Both the position numbers and the translations under genes were made by a program. This document shows positions 39,205-46,906 of a stretch of DNA of 64,000 nt, one piece after another. Under the pieces are notes generated by a model. It saw only the letters and a program-made list of their open reading frames with translations, ran no database searches and had not been told where the DNA came from. Position 1 is the first letter of the stretch. Every line of letters starts with the position of its first letter. The stretch comes from Verrucomicrobiaceae bacterium. GTDB taxonomy: Bacteria > Verrucomicrobiota > Verrucomicrobiia > Verrucomicrobiales > Verrucomicrobiaceae. The stretch covers positions 1 through 64,000 of the forward strand of contig JAEUHM010000004.1 in the NCBI GenBank assembly GCA_016795485.1, in the 5' to 3' direction.

Positions 39205-40641
39205 ATGAAGGTCAACAATTGCATCGTGGTATCAGTCGGTCAGGCAGGCAATCAGATTGCAGCCTCATTTTGGAAAACGATCTGCCTGGAGCACGGGATT
39301 GATCCCCTAACAGGACAGACTGCAGGAGGAGCAGAACCGAAAGGCAATTGGAGTGCGTTCTTTTCGCGATTGGGCGAGTCAAGCGGCAGTAGCTACGTCC
39401 CGCGAGCTGTCATGGTGGACCTTGAGCCTTCAGTTATCGACAATGTAAAAGCTGGCTCAGGTTCTTTGTTCAACCCTGCCAACTTGATCGCTAGGTCTGA
39501 AGGCTCAGGAGGAAACTTTGCGGTAGGTTACCTTGGGGAAGGGCGGACGGTTCTCCCCGAGATCATGAATCGTCTGAACACTGAGATCGACAAGTGTGAC
39601 AACGTCGGTGGCATCATCGTTCTCCACTCGACGGGTGGTGGAACAGGCTCTGGTTTGGGCTCCCTCATCATCGAGAGCCTCAAGGAGCGCTATCCCGAGC
39701 ACCCGATTCTCTCTTGTGCGATCCTTCCGTCTCCTCAGGTCTCATCCGTTGTTACAGAGCCATACAATACCGTCTTTGCCCTGAACACACTTCGGCGGAC
39801 TGCGGATGCCTGCCTTATTTTTGATAATGAGGCGCTGTTTGAACTCGCCCATCGGAAGTGGAACATCGACAGCCCTTCGGTGGATGATCTCAACCTTCTC
39901 ATCACCGAGGCGCTAGCGGGTCTCACGGCTTCCATGCGTTTCAGCGGGTTCCTGACCGTAGAGATCAGTCTTCGTGAGATGCTTACCAATCTCGTTCCTC
40001 AGCCGTCCCTGCACTTCTTGATGCTGTCGTTTGCTCCGTTAACTCCACCAGATCGCAGTAAGTTCGAGGAGATGGGCATTGAAGAGATGATTCGCTCTCT
40101 GTTCCAGAATGAGTCCGTCTTTGCTGCGTGCCATCCAATGGAAGGACGATTCCTATCCACGGCGGTCCTTTATCGGGGAATCATGGAAGACAAGCCGCAA
40201 GCGGATGCCGCGCTAGCAGCCATGCGCGAGCAACTCCCCCTGACTTATTGGATACCAACGGCATTCAAGATCGGTTACGTGGAGCAGTCTGGCATGGCGC
40301 ACCGCAAGAGTATGGTGTTGCTCTCCAATAACACTGAAGTTGCTCGTGTTCTTGACCGGATCGCAGCCAACTTCGACAAACTTTGGCAGCGGAAGGCATT
40401 CGCCAACTGGTATCTTAACGAAGGCATGTCAGAGGAGCAGATCAATGCCTTGCGTGCTTCAGCTCAAGAGCTCATCCAAAGTTACCAAGTGGCAGAGGAA
40501 AGTGGTGCCAAGGCAAAGGTTCAGGATGACCCAAGTGTGGCAGCGCGGGCGGGCACTGGATTGCCTCCTGCGGCTGCATCTGATGAGCCGAAGACAGGTT
40601 CACTAAGCCTCCGTGATCTCGTCGACCGCCGCAAAGCCTAA
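39205..40641 (+). CDS. btubA: Bacterial tubulin A
   Basis: 478 residues, a true tubulin rather than FtsZ. The N terminus carries VSVGQAGNQIAASFW (tubulin GQxGNQI, T1 loop), the tubulin signature STGGGTGSGLGSL is at residues 142-153 (GTP phosphate-binding T4 loop), and the C-terminal helices include NWYLNEGMSEEQI, as in eukaryotic tubulins. BtubA pairs with BtubB into heterodimers that polymerise into bacterial microtubules, known from Prosthecobacter. The C-terminal tail is short (about 40 residues after the core, RDLVDRRKA), not an acidic eukaryotic tail. 35 bp separate it from btubB. Confidence 0.97.
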   Translation: MKVNNCIVVSVGQAGNQIAASFWKTICLEHGIDPLTGQTAGGAEPKGNWSAFFSRLGESSGSSYVPRAVMVDLEPSVIDNVKAGSGSLFNPANLIARSEGSGGNFAVGYLGEGRTVLPEIMNRLNTEIDKCDNVGGIIVLHSTGGGTGSGLGSLIIESLKERYPEHPILSCAILPSPQVSSVVTEPYNTVFALNTLRRTADACLIFDNEALFELAHRKWNIDSPSVDDLNLLITEALAGLTASMRFSGFLTVEISLREMLTNLVPQPSLHFLMLSFAPLTPPDRSKFEEMGIEEMIRSLFQNESVFAACHPMEGRFLSTAVLYRGIMEDKPQADAALAAMREQLPLTYWIPTAFKIGYVEQSGMAHRKSMVLLSNNTEVARVLDRIAANFDKLWQRKAFANWYLNEGMSEEQINALRASAQELIQSYQVAEESGAKAKVQDDPSVAARAGTGLPPAAASDEPKTGSLSLRDLVDRRKA

Positions 40642-40676
40642 CCCGCCCGTATCCCATCCCTCACCCTTTTTGACTC

Positions 40677-41951
40677 ATGAGAGAAATCGTCAGCATTCAC
40701 GTCGGCCAGTGCGGAAACCAAATTGCAGACCGTTATTGGCGGCTGATCTTGCGAGAGCATGGTTTGGATGACAGCGGAGTGCCCAAGCAGGGCTCAAATG
40801 TCGCAAGCAATGCCAATATGGAAGTCTTCTTCACGAAGATTCGGGAAGGAAAGTACACTCCGCGAGCAGTCCTTGTGGACCTAGAGCCTGGCGTGATTGC
40901 CAGGATTGAGAAAGGCGAGATGTCCCAGCTTTTCGATGAAGGCTCCATCATTCGCAAGATCCCTGGTGCAGCCAATAACTGGGCACGTGGCTATCACGTG
41001 GAAGGTGAACGTGTGATCGACCAGATCATGAACGTCATTGATGCTGCCGTTGAGAAGACCAAGGCGCTTCAGGGCTTTCTGCTGACTCATTCAATCGGTG
41101 GCGGTTCCGGTTCTGGCCTTGGTTCGCTCATTCTTGAGCGTCTTCGTCAGGCCTATCCCAAAAAGAAGATCTTCACGTTTTCGGTGGCACCGTCACCTGT
41201 CATCTCTGATGCAGCTGTGGAGCCGTACAATGCCATTTTGACGCTTCAGCGAATCAAAGACAATGCTGACGCGGCTGTCATCTTGGATAACGAGGCGCTG
41301 TTCCGTATTGCCAAGAGCAAGCTGCATCGCGCACCCAACTACATGGACTTGAACCACATCGTGGGCTTGATCATGTCCAGCGTCACGGCGTCTCTGCGTT
41401 TTCCGGGCAAGCTTAACACGGATCTGGGCGAGTTTGTTACCAATCTCGTTCCGTTCCCAGGCAATCACTTTCTGACCGCGTCTTTTGCGCCTATGCGTGC
41501 CGCAGGGGCCGAGGGACAAGTGCGGATGCCATTCCCAGATCTGGCTCGTGAGACTTTTGCCCAAGACAATTTCACGGCTGCTATCGACTGGCAGAATGGC
41601 GCTTACCTTTCTGCTTGTGCGTTGTTCCGTGGTGATGTGAAAGCCAAAGAAGTAGAAGAGAACATGGCGGCTATCCGCAAGAGCCTCAACTTCGTGACTT
41701 ACATTCCAACCGGGGTGAAGATCGGTGTGGCTGAGACTGCCCCAGAAGGCTTTGCATCGTCAGGGCTTGCCTTGGTCAATCACACAGGCATTGCTGCTGT
41801 CTTTGAGCGACTGATTAGCAACTTCAACATCATGTTCGACAACCACGCCTACACCCACTGGTATGAGAGTGCCGGAGTATCGCGCGACATGATGGCGGAA
41901 GCTCGTGATTGCGTTACGGAACTCGCCAAGAGCTACCGGGACGCGACCTAG
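40677..41951 (+). CDS. btubB: Bacterial tubulin B
   Basis: 424 residues. It opens MREIVSIHVGQCGNQIADRYW, strikingly like eukaryotic beta-tubulin (MREIVxIQxGQCGNQIG). The signature is GGGSGSGLGS at 141-150 (Ser in place of the usual Thr). The T7-loop region reads LNTDLGEFVTNLVP, so the alpha-tubulin-like acidic residue is retained. The C terminus ends shortly after the HWYESAG segment, with no acidic tail. BtubB forms the heterodimer and filament with BtubA. No Shine-Dalgarno is seen; translation may rely on the btubA transcript. Confidence 0.97.
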   Translation: MREIVSIHVGQCGNQIADRYWRLILREHGLDDSGVPKQGSNVASNANMEVFFTKIREGKYTPRAVLVDLEPGVIARIEKGEMSQLFDEGSIIRKIPGAANNWARGYHVEGERVIDQIMNVIDAAVEKTKALQGFLLTHSIGGGSGSGLGSLILERLRQAYPKKKIFTFSVAPSPVISDAAVEPYNAILTLQRIKDNADAAVILDNEALFRIAKSKLHRAPNYMDLNHIVGLIMSSVTASLRFPGKLNTDLGEFVTNLVPFPGNHFLTASFAPMRAAGAEGQVRMPFPDLARETFAQDNFTAAIDWQNGAYLSACALFRGDVKAKEVEENMAAIRKSLNFVTYIPTGVKIGVAETAPEGFASSGLALVNHTGIAAVFERLISNFNIMFDNHAYTHWYESAGVSRDMMAEARDCVTELAKSYRDAT

Positions 41952-41976
41952 TGCATTCTGGATAAAGTCACCAAGA

Positions 41977-42747
41977 ATGGACCAGACTCTCGACAAGCAG
42001 CTTGCCTCCGCTACCCGTAGCGTGGAGGAGGCACGACGGTTGGCGTATCGCGATCCATCCCGAGTTGGTGATCTTGTGGAGCAGATTTCGGTGCTTGCAG
42101 ACCTTCGTCAGAAGGAAGGAGATTTCCGCAAGGCTGAGTCGCTGTATCGGGAGGCGCTATTTAGAGTCCAAGACCTTAAAAAGCCTGACTCGAGCCTGAC
42201 GGCAGGCATCTACTCACTGCTGGCGTACCTCTACGATCGCTGGGGTAAGATGGACTTGGCCGCTCAATACTATGAAAAGGCGTTGAAGCTCTCTGAGTCC
42301 GATGATGTTACCGACCCTGACAAGTCGGCGACCATCAAAAACAATTTGGCGATGATCTTCAAAAACTTGAAGAACACTCAGAAAGCGGAGCAGTATTATC
42401 ATGAAGCGCTTGAGGGCTTCACCAAGTTGTATGGCGAAAACCACAGCAAAGTGGCAGCTGTGTACAACAATCTTGGAGTGCTCTACTACGCCGGAATGGA
42501 TATCGAGCGAGCCCAGAAGGTCCATGAACGTGCGCTGGAGATCAGGCAGAATCTCACATCGGGAGAGGTTGATCCTGGAGACTTGAGTCAGACGTACATT
42601 AACCTTGGAGCAGTTTACAAAGCCCTGGGCAACTTCCAGCAAGCTGAAGAGTGTGTAACCAAGGCCAAGCGTCTGCGTGCAGAGCAGAGTGGCTACGTGC
42701 CAGCCCCCCGTAGATCTGCTAGTTTGCTTCAAGACAAGACAGCCTAA
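41977..42747 (+). CDS. bklc: Bacterial kinesin light chain-like TPR protein
   Basis: 256 residues from ATG 41977, 25 bp after btubB; an upstream ATG at 41905 would overlap btubB and is not preferred. At least four tetratricopeptide repeats of the kinesin-light-chain type are visible: GDFRKAESLYREALFRV, GKMDLAAQYYEKALKL, KNTQKAEQYYHEALEGF, DIERAQKVHERALEI and NFQQAEECVTKAKRL. The TPR array suggests a protein-binding partner of the tubulin filaments; Bklc is established as the third gene of Prosthecobacter tubulin operons. No motor domain is present, so no kinesin heavy-chain function is implied. Confidence 0.95.
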   Translation: MDQTLDKQLASATRSVEEARRLAYRDPSRVGDLVEQISVLADLRQKEGDFRKAESLYREALFRVQDLKKPDSSLTAGIYSLLAYLYDRWGKMDLAAQYYEKALKLSESDDVTDPDKSATIKNNLAMIFKNLKNTQKAEQYYHEALEGFTKLYGENHSKVAAVYNNLGVLYYAGMDIERAQKVHERALEIRQNLTSGEVDPGDLSQTYINLGAVYKALGNFQQAEECVTKAKRLRAEQSGYVPAPRRSASLLQDKTA

Positions 42748-42785
42748 CGATTGCTAGTCTTGGGCGGCTCGCTTTTTGAGCGTTT

Positions 42786-42861
42786 TGGTGCTCCCGGCCG
42801 GACTCGAACCGACAACCAAGGCATTATGAGTGCCCTGCTCTAACCATTGAGCTACAGGAGC
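42786..42861 (-). tRNA. tRNA with CAT anticodon (Met elongator or Ile2)
   Basis: Complete cloverleaf on the minus strand: acceptor GCTCCTG pairing with CGGGAGC, D-arm TAGCTCAATGGTTAGAGC, anticodon loop CTCATAA (anticodon CAT), T-arm GTCGGTTCGAGTCCGGC, discriminator A and encoded CCA. The D-arm and variable region resemble tRNA-Ile2 (lysidine-modified CAT) somewhat more than elongator Met. The initiator is unlikely because the acceptor is fully paired. Directly follows bklc on the opposite strand. Confidence 0.88.
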
Positions 42862-42894
42862 GGAGTATCTTCGACCAAGAGAGGTCAGCCAAAG

Positions 42895-42971
<77 letters not shown>

Positions 42972-43028
42972 ACGATTTTGGCGAGGGCGGGCAATCTGGC
43001 GTGACCCGCCCAACCTTCAAGTAGAGAA

Positions 43029-43364
43029 TCAATTTCCTTTACTGTCGGGTGCATCGGAGACGTGTTCAGCGGCATCGTCAGCCACCGCTGCAGCTTCTGC
43101 ATCGTCTTCTTTTGGAGTGCCAACTTTGAGCGTGGCTTTGATGCCATGCTTGTCAGCGGCAACGTTTAACAATGATCGGATGGCGCTGATGGTATGCCCA
43201 TGTTTGCCTATCACTCGTTTCACGTCGTCCTGGGCAAGTTGAACTCTGAATGTCGTAGCGCCGCTGGCATTGTGACCAATTGCAATCGACGCCTGTTGAG
43301 GGTGCTCAATCAAGCTGGCCACGACGTACATGAGGTATTCCTTGAGGGCTTCTGGTGCGTCCAT
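43029..43364 (-). CDS. khpA: KH-domain RNA-binding protein KhpA
   Basis: 111 residues. A single KH domain with the GxxG loop in VKRVIGKHGHTISAIRSLL, preceded by ASIAIGHNASGATTFRVQLAQ. The tail is acidic and Ala-rich (DDAEAAAVADDAAEHV), a lineage extension beyond the usual 75-80 residues. KhpA (YlqC) binds RNA with KhpB and affects cell elongation. It sits downstream of rpsP and ffh on the same strand, the common order, but a terminator separates it from rpsP. Confidence 0.9.
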   Translation of the reverse strand: MDAPEALKEYLMYVVASLIEHPQQASIAIGHNASGATTFRVQLAQDDVKRVIGKHGHTISAIRSLLNVAADKHGIKATLKVGTPKEDDAEAAAVADDAAEHVSDAPDSKGN

Positions 43365-43394
43365 GGCAGTGAGGTAGCGTGAGGGTATTGAGTG

Positions 43395-43439
43395 AAAAAA
43401 GCAAAGGGTCCGGCACCGCTTGATCGGCTACCGGACCCT
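43395..43439 (-). terminator. Rho-independent terminator between rpsP and khpA
   Basis: On the minus strand, a 9-bp stem AGGGTCCGG/CCGGACCCT (43405-43413 and 43431-43439) is followed by a run of six T residues (43395-43400). It should end most rpsP transcripts before khpA, so khpA expression needs read-through or its own promoter. Confidence 0.85.
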
Positions 43440-43467
43440 GCTGAAAAATCAGTCCGCTGGGAAAAAC

Positions 43468-43713
43468 TTAGGCTCCGGCACGGGCACGCTTCACAAGTGA
43501 AGCGACTGTTTCAGAGGCAGAAGCGCCTTTGGCAAGCCAAGCGTCTACTTTATCGAGCGCGACATTAACCCCGCCCTTAGCAGCGCTTGGGTCATAGGTG
43601 CCAAGAACCTCAAGGAAACGGCCCTCACGACGAAAACGCTTGTCGGCTGCGACAATACGATAAAAAGGGCGATCTTTGGTGCCTTCCCGGCGGAGACGAA
43701 GTGTTACGGCCAT
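43468..43713 (-). CDS. rpsP: 30S ribosomal protein S16
   Basis: 81 residues from ATG 43713 (MAVTLRLRREGTKDRPFYRIVAADKR), the canonical S16 start; the frame stays open upstream but that is not coding. RFLEVLGTYDPSA and the Ala-rich C terminus complete the family. S16 is an early-assembly 30S protein. It lies between ffh and khpA; trmD and rplS, often in this cluster, are absent here. Confidence 0.96.
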   Translation of the reverse strand: MAVTLRLRREGTKDRPFYRIVAADKRFRREGRFLEVLGTYDPSAAKGGVNVALDKVDAWLAKGASASETVASLVKRARAGA

Positions 43714-43854
43714 GATAAAAGTGTAGTAGACGGACTGGGTGTTTTGAGGGGCGGGGAGTTTGCCTCCTCCAAGCCCGAAATCAAGCGGCAATTTGACTGT
43801 CTTCAGGTCCCTAGGTCCCTCTGAACTTGGATCTGAGCTAAAAAGCAAAAATTA

Positions 43855-45312
43855 CTAGAACTTGAAGCGCTTGTGCATCTTTGGCTTCCCGTCTTGGCCC
43901 AGAGCGGGAGCGGATTTCTGCTTAAACCCTCCCAGTCCAGGCATCCCTGGCATTCCGCCGCCCATGCCGGGCATCCCTGGCATTTTCCCACCGCCCATCA
44001 TGGCACTCATGAGCCCGCCCATCATGCCTTTGTTGCTCATGAGGGCCTGCATCATTTCCTGCTGCTTGATCAACTGACTCACATCTGCCAAGGAGCGCCC
44101 GGAACCGCTGGCGATTCGCTTTTTGCGGCTGCTGTTTAGCAAGCTTGGGTTGGAGCGCTCTTTCGGCGTCATGGAGAGCACCATCGCTTCCAGGTGCCTC
44201 ATGCGCTGATCGGCGTCAGTGCCAGCCATGGCTTCCTTGAGTTTGCCCATGCCTGGTAGCATCCCCATGATGCCTGAGACTGGCCCGAGGCGCTTCATCA
44301 TTTTCATCTGGCTCAGGAGGTCATTGAAGTCGAACTGGCCTGCTTCCATGCGCTTGGCCATGCGTTCAGCATCCTTCTCCTCAATCTCCTGAGCAGCTTT
44401 TTCTACGAGCGAGACAACGTCGCCCATGCCCAGGATGCGTTGGGCCATGCGGTCTGGGTGGAAGACCTCAAGCTGATCAGACTTCTCGCCAACACCGAGG
44501 AACTTGATGGGGCAGCCGGTTACCTTCCGCATGGACAAGACAGCGCCACCGCGCGCATCACCGTCCAGCTTGGTCATGATCAAGCCCGTGAGCGTGATCG
44601 CATCGTGGAATGTTTTTGCAACCGACACCGCAGCTTGGCCGGTAGCTGCATCCGCTACGAGGAGTGTCTCAGTGGGTTTCACGACGGCGGCCACGCGTTT
44701 GAGCTCTTTGATGAGTGCCTCGTCCACTTCTTGACGACCTGCGGTGTCGAAAATCGCAACCACGGCCTGACCTTGGCCGTCTACCCACTTCAAGGCATCG
44801 GAAGCGGCCTTGACTGGGTCTGTTTCGCCCGCTGCGGGTGTAAATACCGGGACTCCGAGGCTTTGAGCCAGGACCTGGAGCTGATGAACGGCTGCCGGGC
44901 GATACAGATCGAGTGCTACGAGCACGGGGCGTTTGCCTTGCTTCTTCAAGTAGGCAGCAAGCTTGCCGGATGTCGTCGTTTTGCCCGCTCCGTTGAGACC
45001 TGCGATCAAGATTCTGCTCGCTGCACTGACTTGAAGGCCAGCGGCTTCGTCGCCGAGGAGTTTGACCAGTTCATCGTGGAAGATTTTGACGATCTGTTCA
45101 CCTGGCTTAATGGAGCGCAAGACTTCCTGGCCCATGGAGGCTGTCTTGACGGACTCAAGGAGGTCTTTGGTAACGGCGAAATCAACGTCTGCTTCGAGCA
45201 AGGCGAGTCGAATGTCTTTGAGCGCGTCCGTGATGTTGGACTCGGATATTTTTCCGAGGCCACGGAGTTTCTTGAAGGCATCTTCTAGCTTTTCGGTGAG
45301 GGCGGAGAACAT
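43855..45312 (-). CDS. ffh: Signal recognition particle protein Ffh
   Basis: 485 residues. N domain (MFSALTEKLEDAFKKLRG), G domain with P-loop GLNGAGKTTTSGKLA, ALDLYRPAAVHQL, DTAGR and TKLDGDARGG, then the Met-rich M domain that binds SRP RNA and signal sequences (SGRSLADVSQLIKQQEMM, GMLPGMGKLKEAM). The Gly/Met/Pro-rich tail (GMPGMGGGMPGMPG) is longer than usual. It delivers nascent membrane and secretory proteins to FtsY. First of the ffh-rpsP-khpA group, divergent from the cobalamin adenosyltransferase gene. Confidence 0.97.
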   Translation of the reverse strand: MFSALTEKLEDAFKKLRGLGKISESNITDALKDIRLALLEADVDFAVTKDLLESVKTASMGQEVLRSIKPGEQIVKIFHDELVKLLGDEAAGLQVSAASRILIAGLNGAGKTTTSGKLAAYLKKQGKRPVLVALDLYRPAAVHQLQVLAQSLGVPVFTPAAGETDPVKAASDALKWVDGQGQAVVAIFDTAGRQEVDEALIKELKRVAAVVKPTETLLVADAATGQAAVSVAKTFHDAITLTGLIMTKLDGDARGGAVLSMRKVTGCPIKFLGVGEKSDQLEVFHPDRMAQRILGMGDVVSLVEKAAQEIEEKDAERMAKRMEAGQFDFNDLLSQMKMMKRLGPVSGIMGMLPGMGKLKEAMAGTDADQRMRHLEAMVLSMTPKERSNPSLLNSSRKKRIASGSGRSLADVSQLIKQQEMMQALMSNKGMMGGLMSAMMGGGKMPGMPGMGGGMPGMPGLGGFKQKSAPALGQDGKPKMHKRFKF

Positions 45313-45344
45313 GGTGAACGAGGTGCAATGCCCTGACTGGGCGG

Positions 45345-45376
45345 AATGTCAACGCCTTGTGTGCCCGGTTGACATT
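45345..45376. promoter_or_regulatory. Inverted repeat in the ffh-adenosyltransferase divergent promoter
   Basis: AATGTCAAC (45345-45353) and GTTGACATT (45368-45376) are perfect 9-bp arms separated by 14 bases. Its place between two divergent genes suggests an operator. It is not a cobalamin riboswitch by any motif I can find. Confidence 0.5.
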
Positions 45377-45403
45377 GGGGGTCGAGAAAGATTGCTTCTG
45401 TGC

Positions 45404-45934
45404 ATGTCAATTAGCACACGTCGGGGCGATGAAGGAGAGACGGACCTCTTGTTTGGGGTGCGCACCAGCAAGGCTGCCTGCCGTGTCGTGGCTCTTGGGG
45501 ATGTGGATGAACTCAATGCGGCCCTGGGCGTGCTGCGTGCCAATGCAGTCGACGCCAGAACGAAGGAAGTGATGCACACCGTCCAGCCTTGGCTGATCAA
45601 CCTGATGGGTGAACTTGCCACGCCACCGGGAGAGGAAACTCGCTACACCACGTCGTTTGGAGCTGGGATTACTCACAAGGAAATCGAGTGGCTGGACGAA
45701 CAGGTGAAGTCGATCGAAGCCATTGGAATGACTTTCAAGGGATGGGTGCTCCCCGGTGCAGCAGGTTCAAAAAGTGGTGCGTTTGCAGACCTCGCGCGTG
45801 CAGTGGCTCGCCGGGCTGAGCGTTCTGTCACTGCGTTAGAGCCACCACTGGCCAACGGATTGGTGATCGCGTTTCTCAACCGGCTCTCAGACGTGCTTTG
45901 GCTGCTTGCGCGTGTGGAGGACTCCCATGGATAA
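45404..45934 (+). CDS. PduO-type ATP:cob(I)alamin adenosyltransferase
   Basis: 176 residues from ATG 45404 (MSISTRRGDEGETDLLFG), which carries the ATP-binding TRxGDxGxT-like motif near the N terminus. DVDELNAALG and the C-terminal NRLSDVLWLLAR (the conserved RxxD-type cobalamin-binding region) complete the family. It makes adenosylcobalamin from cob(I)alamin. The stop overlaps the start of the EamA-type transporter by 8 bp, so the two are coupled. Confidence 0.9.
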   Translation: MSISTRRGDEGETDLLFGVRTSKAACRVVALGDVDELNAALGVLRANAVDARTKEVMHTVQPWLINLMGELATPPGEETRYTTSFGAGITHKEIEWLDEQVKSIEAIGMTFKGWVLPGAAGSKSGAFADLARAVARRAERSVTALEPPLANGLVIAFLNRLSDVLWLLARVEDSHG

Positions 45935-46892
45935 AGCACGTCTCGCGAGCCGCTATTTGGTGGTTGCTTGCGCCATGTGGGGGCTGAGTTTTCCTGCTGG
46001 CAAGGCATTGATCATGGTGCAGGCACAGTTAGCACCGGAGAATGACTCGTGGTTTTACTCTGCGGTGGGCATGGTGGCTAGGTTTGCCGTGGCGGCGGCT
46101 ATCGTGGTTGGTTTGAGTTGGAGAAATCGACCCACGGTGGAGGAAATCTGGCAAGGGGTAGGTGTAGCGTTCTTTGGTGGTGTTGGGATGCTGTTTCAAC
46201 TCGATGGGTTGGCGCACACAGAGGCCAGCACATCGGCATTTTTGACACAAGGCTCTGTGATTTTTATCCCGCTGATGGCTGCTCTCATTCAGAAAAAGAG
46301 GTCATCGCTTGTAGATGTCCTCTGCATCATCCTGGCTATTGCTGGTGTAGCTGTCCTCGCAGGATTCGATCCACGGACGCTTCATCTAGGGCGGGGTGAG
46401 GCTGAGACGCTGATTTCAGCGCTATTCTTCACTGGCCACATCATGTGGTTAGAGCGTCCCCGATTTGCTAACAATAACTCGCTCACCGTATCTTGGATCA
46501 TGTTTGCTCTGGTGGCCCTGATTTGTGTGCCAGTGGTCCTTTTGAGCGGTCCTGGAGTCAGTTTGGCGGTGTCATCTTTAAGCTCTGTATCGGCTTGGTT
46601 TTTTCTCGGTATCCTGATCGGTCCTTGCACGCTGATGGCCTTCTTATTGATGAATCACTGGCAGAGGCACATCACGGCCACCAAGGCCGGATTGATCTAT
46701 TGTCTGGAGCCAGTGTTTGCTAGCCTCCTTGCGTTATTCTTGCCCGCCCTGTTTTCGCGAGTGGCGGGCTTGGATTACGCGAATGAAACGGTCACCGTGA
46801 GACTGCTGGTCGGTGGTGGCCTTGTGATGGCTGCCAACGTGCTCATGCAGGCTGGCTCATCGCACGGAGCGATGAACGAGCGACAGTTGTGA
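45927..46892 (+). CDS. EamA/DMT-superfamily transporter
   Basis: 321 residues from ATG 45927, overlapping the adenosyltransferase stop. About ten membrane helices in two EamA halves (YLVVACAMWGLSFPAGKAL, TSAFLTQGSVIFIPLMAALI; and ILIGPCTLMAFLLMNHW, YCLEPVFASLLALFLP). Drug/metabolite transporters of this type export amino acids or small metabolites; substrate unknown. Coupling to a B12 enzyme could mean a corrinoid or precursor transporter, but this is only positional. Confidence 0.85.
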   Translation: MDKARLASRYLVVACAMWGLSFPAGKALIMVQAQLAPENDSWFYSAVGMVARFAVAAAIVVGLSWRNRPTVEEIWQGVGVAFFGGVGMLFQLDGLAHTEASTSAFLTQGSVIFIPLMAALIQKKRSSLVDVLCIILAIAGVAVLAGFDPRTLHLGRGEAETLISALFFTGHIMWLERPRFANNNSLTVSWIMFALVALICVPVVLLSGPGVSLAVSSLSSVSAWFFLGILIGPCTLMAFLLMNHWQRHITATKAGLIYCLEPVFASLLALFLPALFSRVAGLDYANETVTVRLLVGGGLVMAANVLMQAGSSHGAMNERQL

Positions 46893-46906
46893 CTTCAGTC
46901 GTTTAC

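Noticed and set aside
39205-41951. Recent transfer of the tubulins from a eukaryote
   Set aside because: Codon use and GC look like the neighbouring genes and there are no introns or flanking mobile elements; any transfer would be ancient and cannot be judged from the window.
45313-45403. Possible cobalamin riboswitch upstream of the adenosyltransferase gene
   Set aside because: The gap is only 91 bp and lacks a B12-box-like core; only a simple inverted repeat is present.
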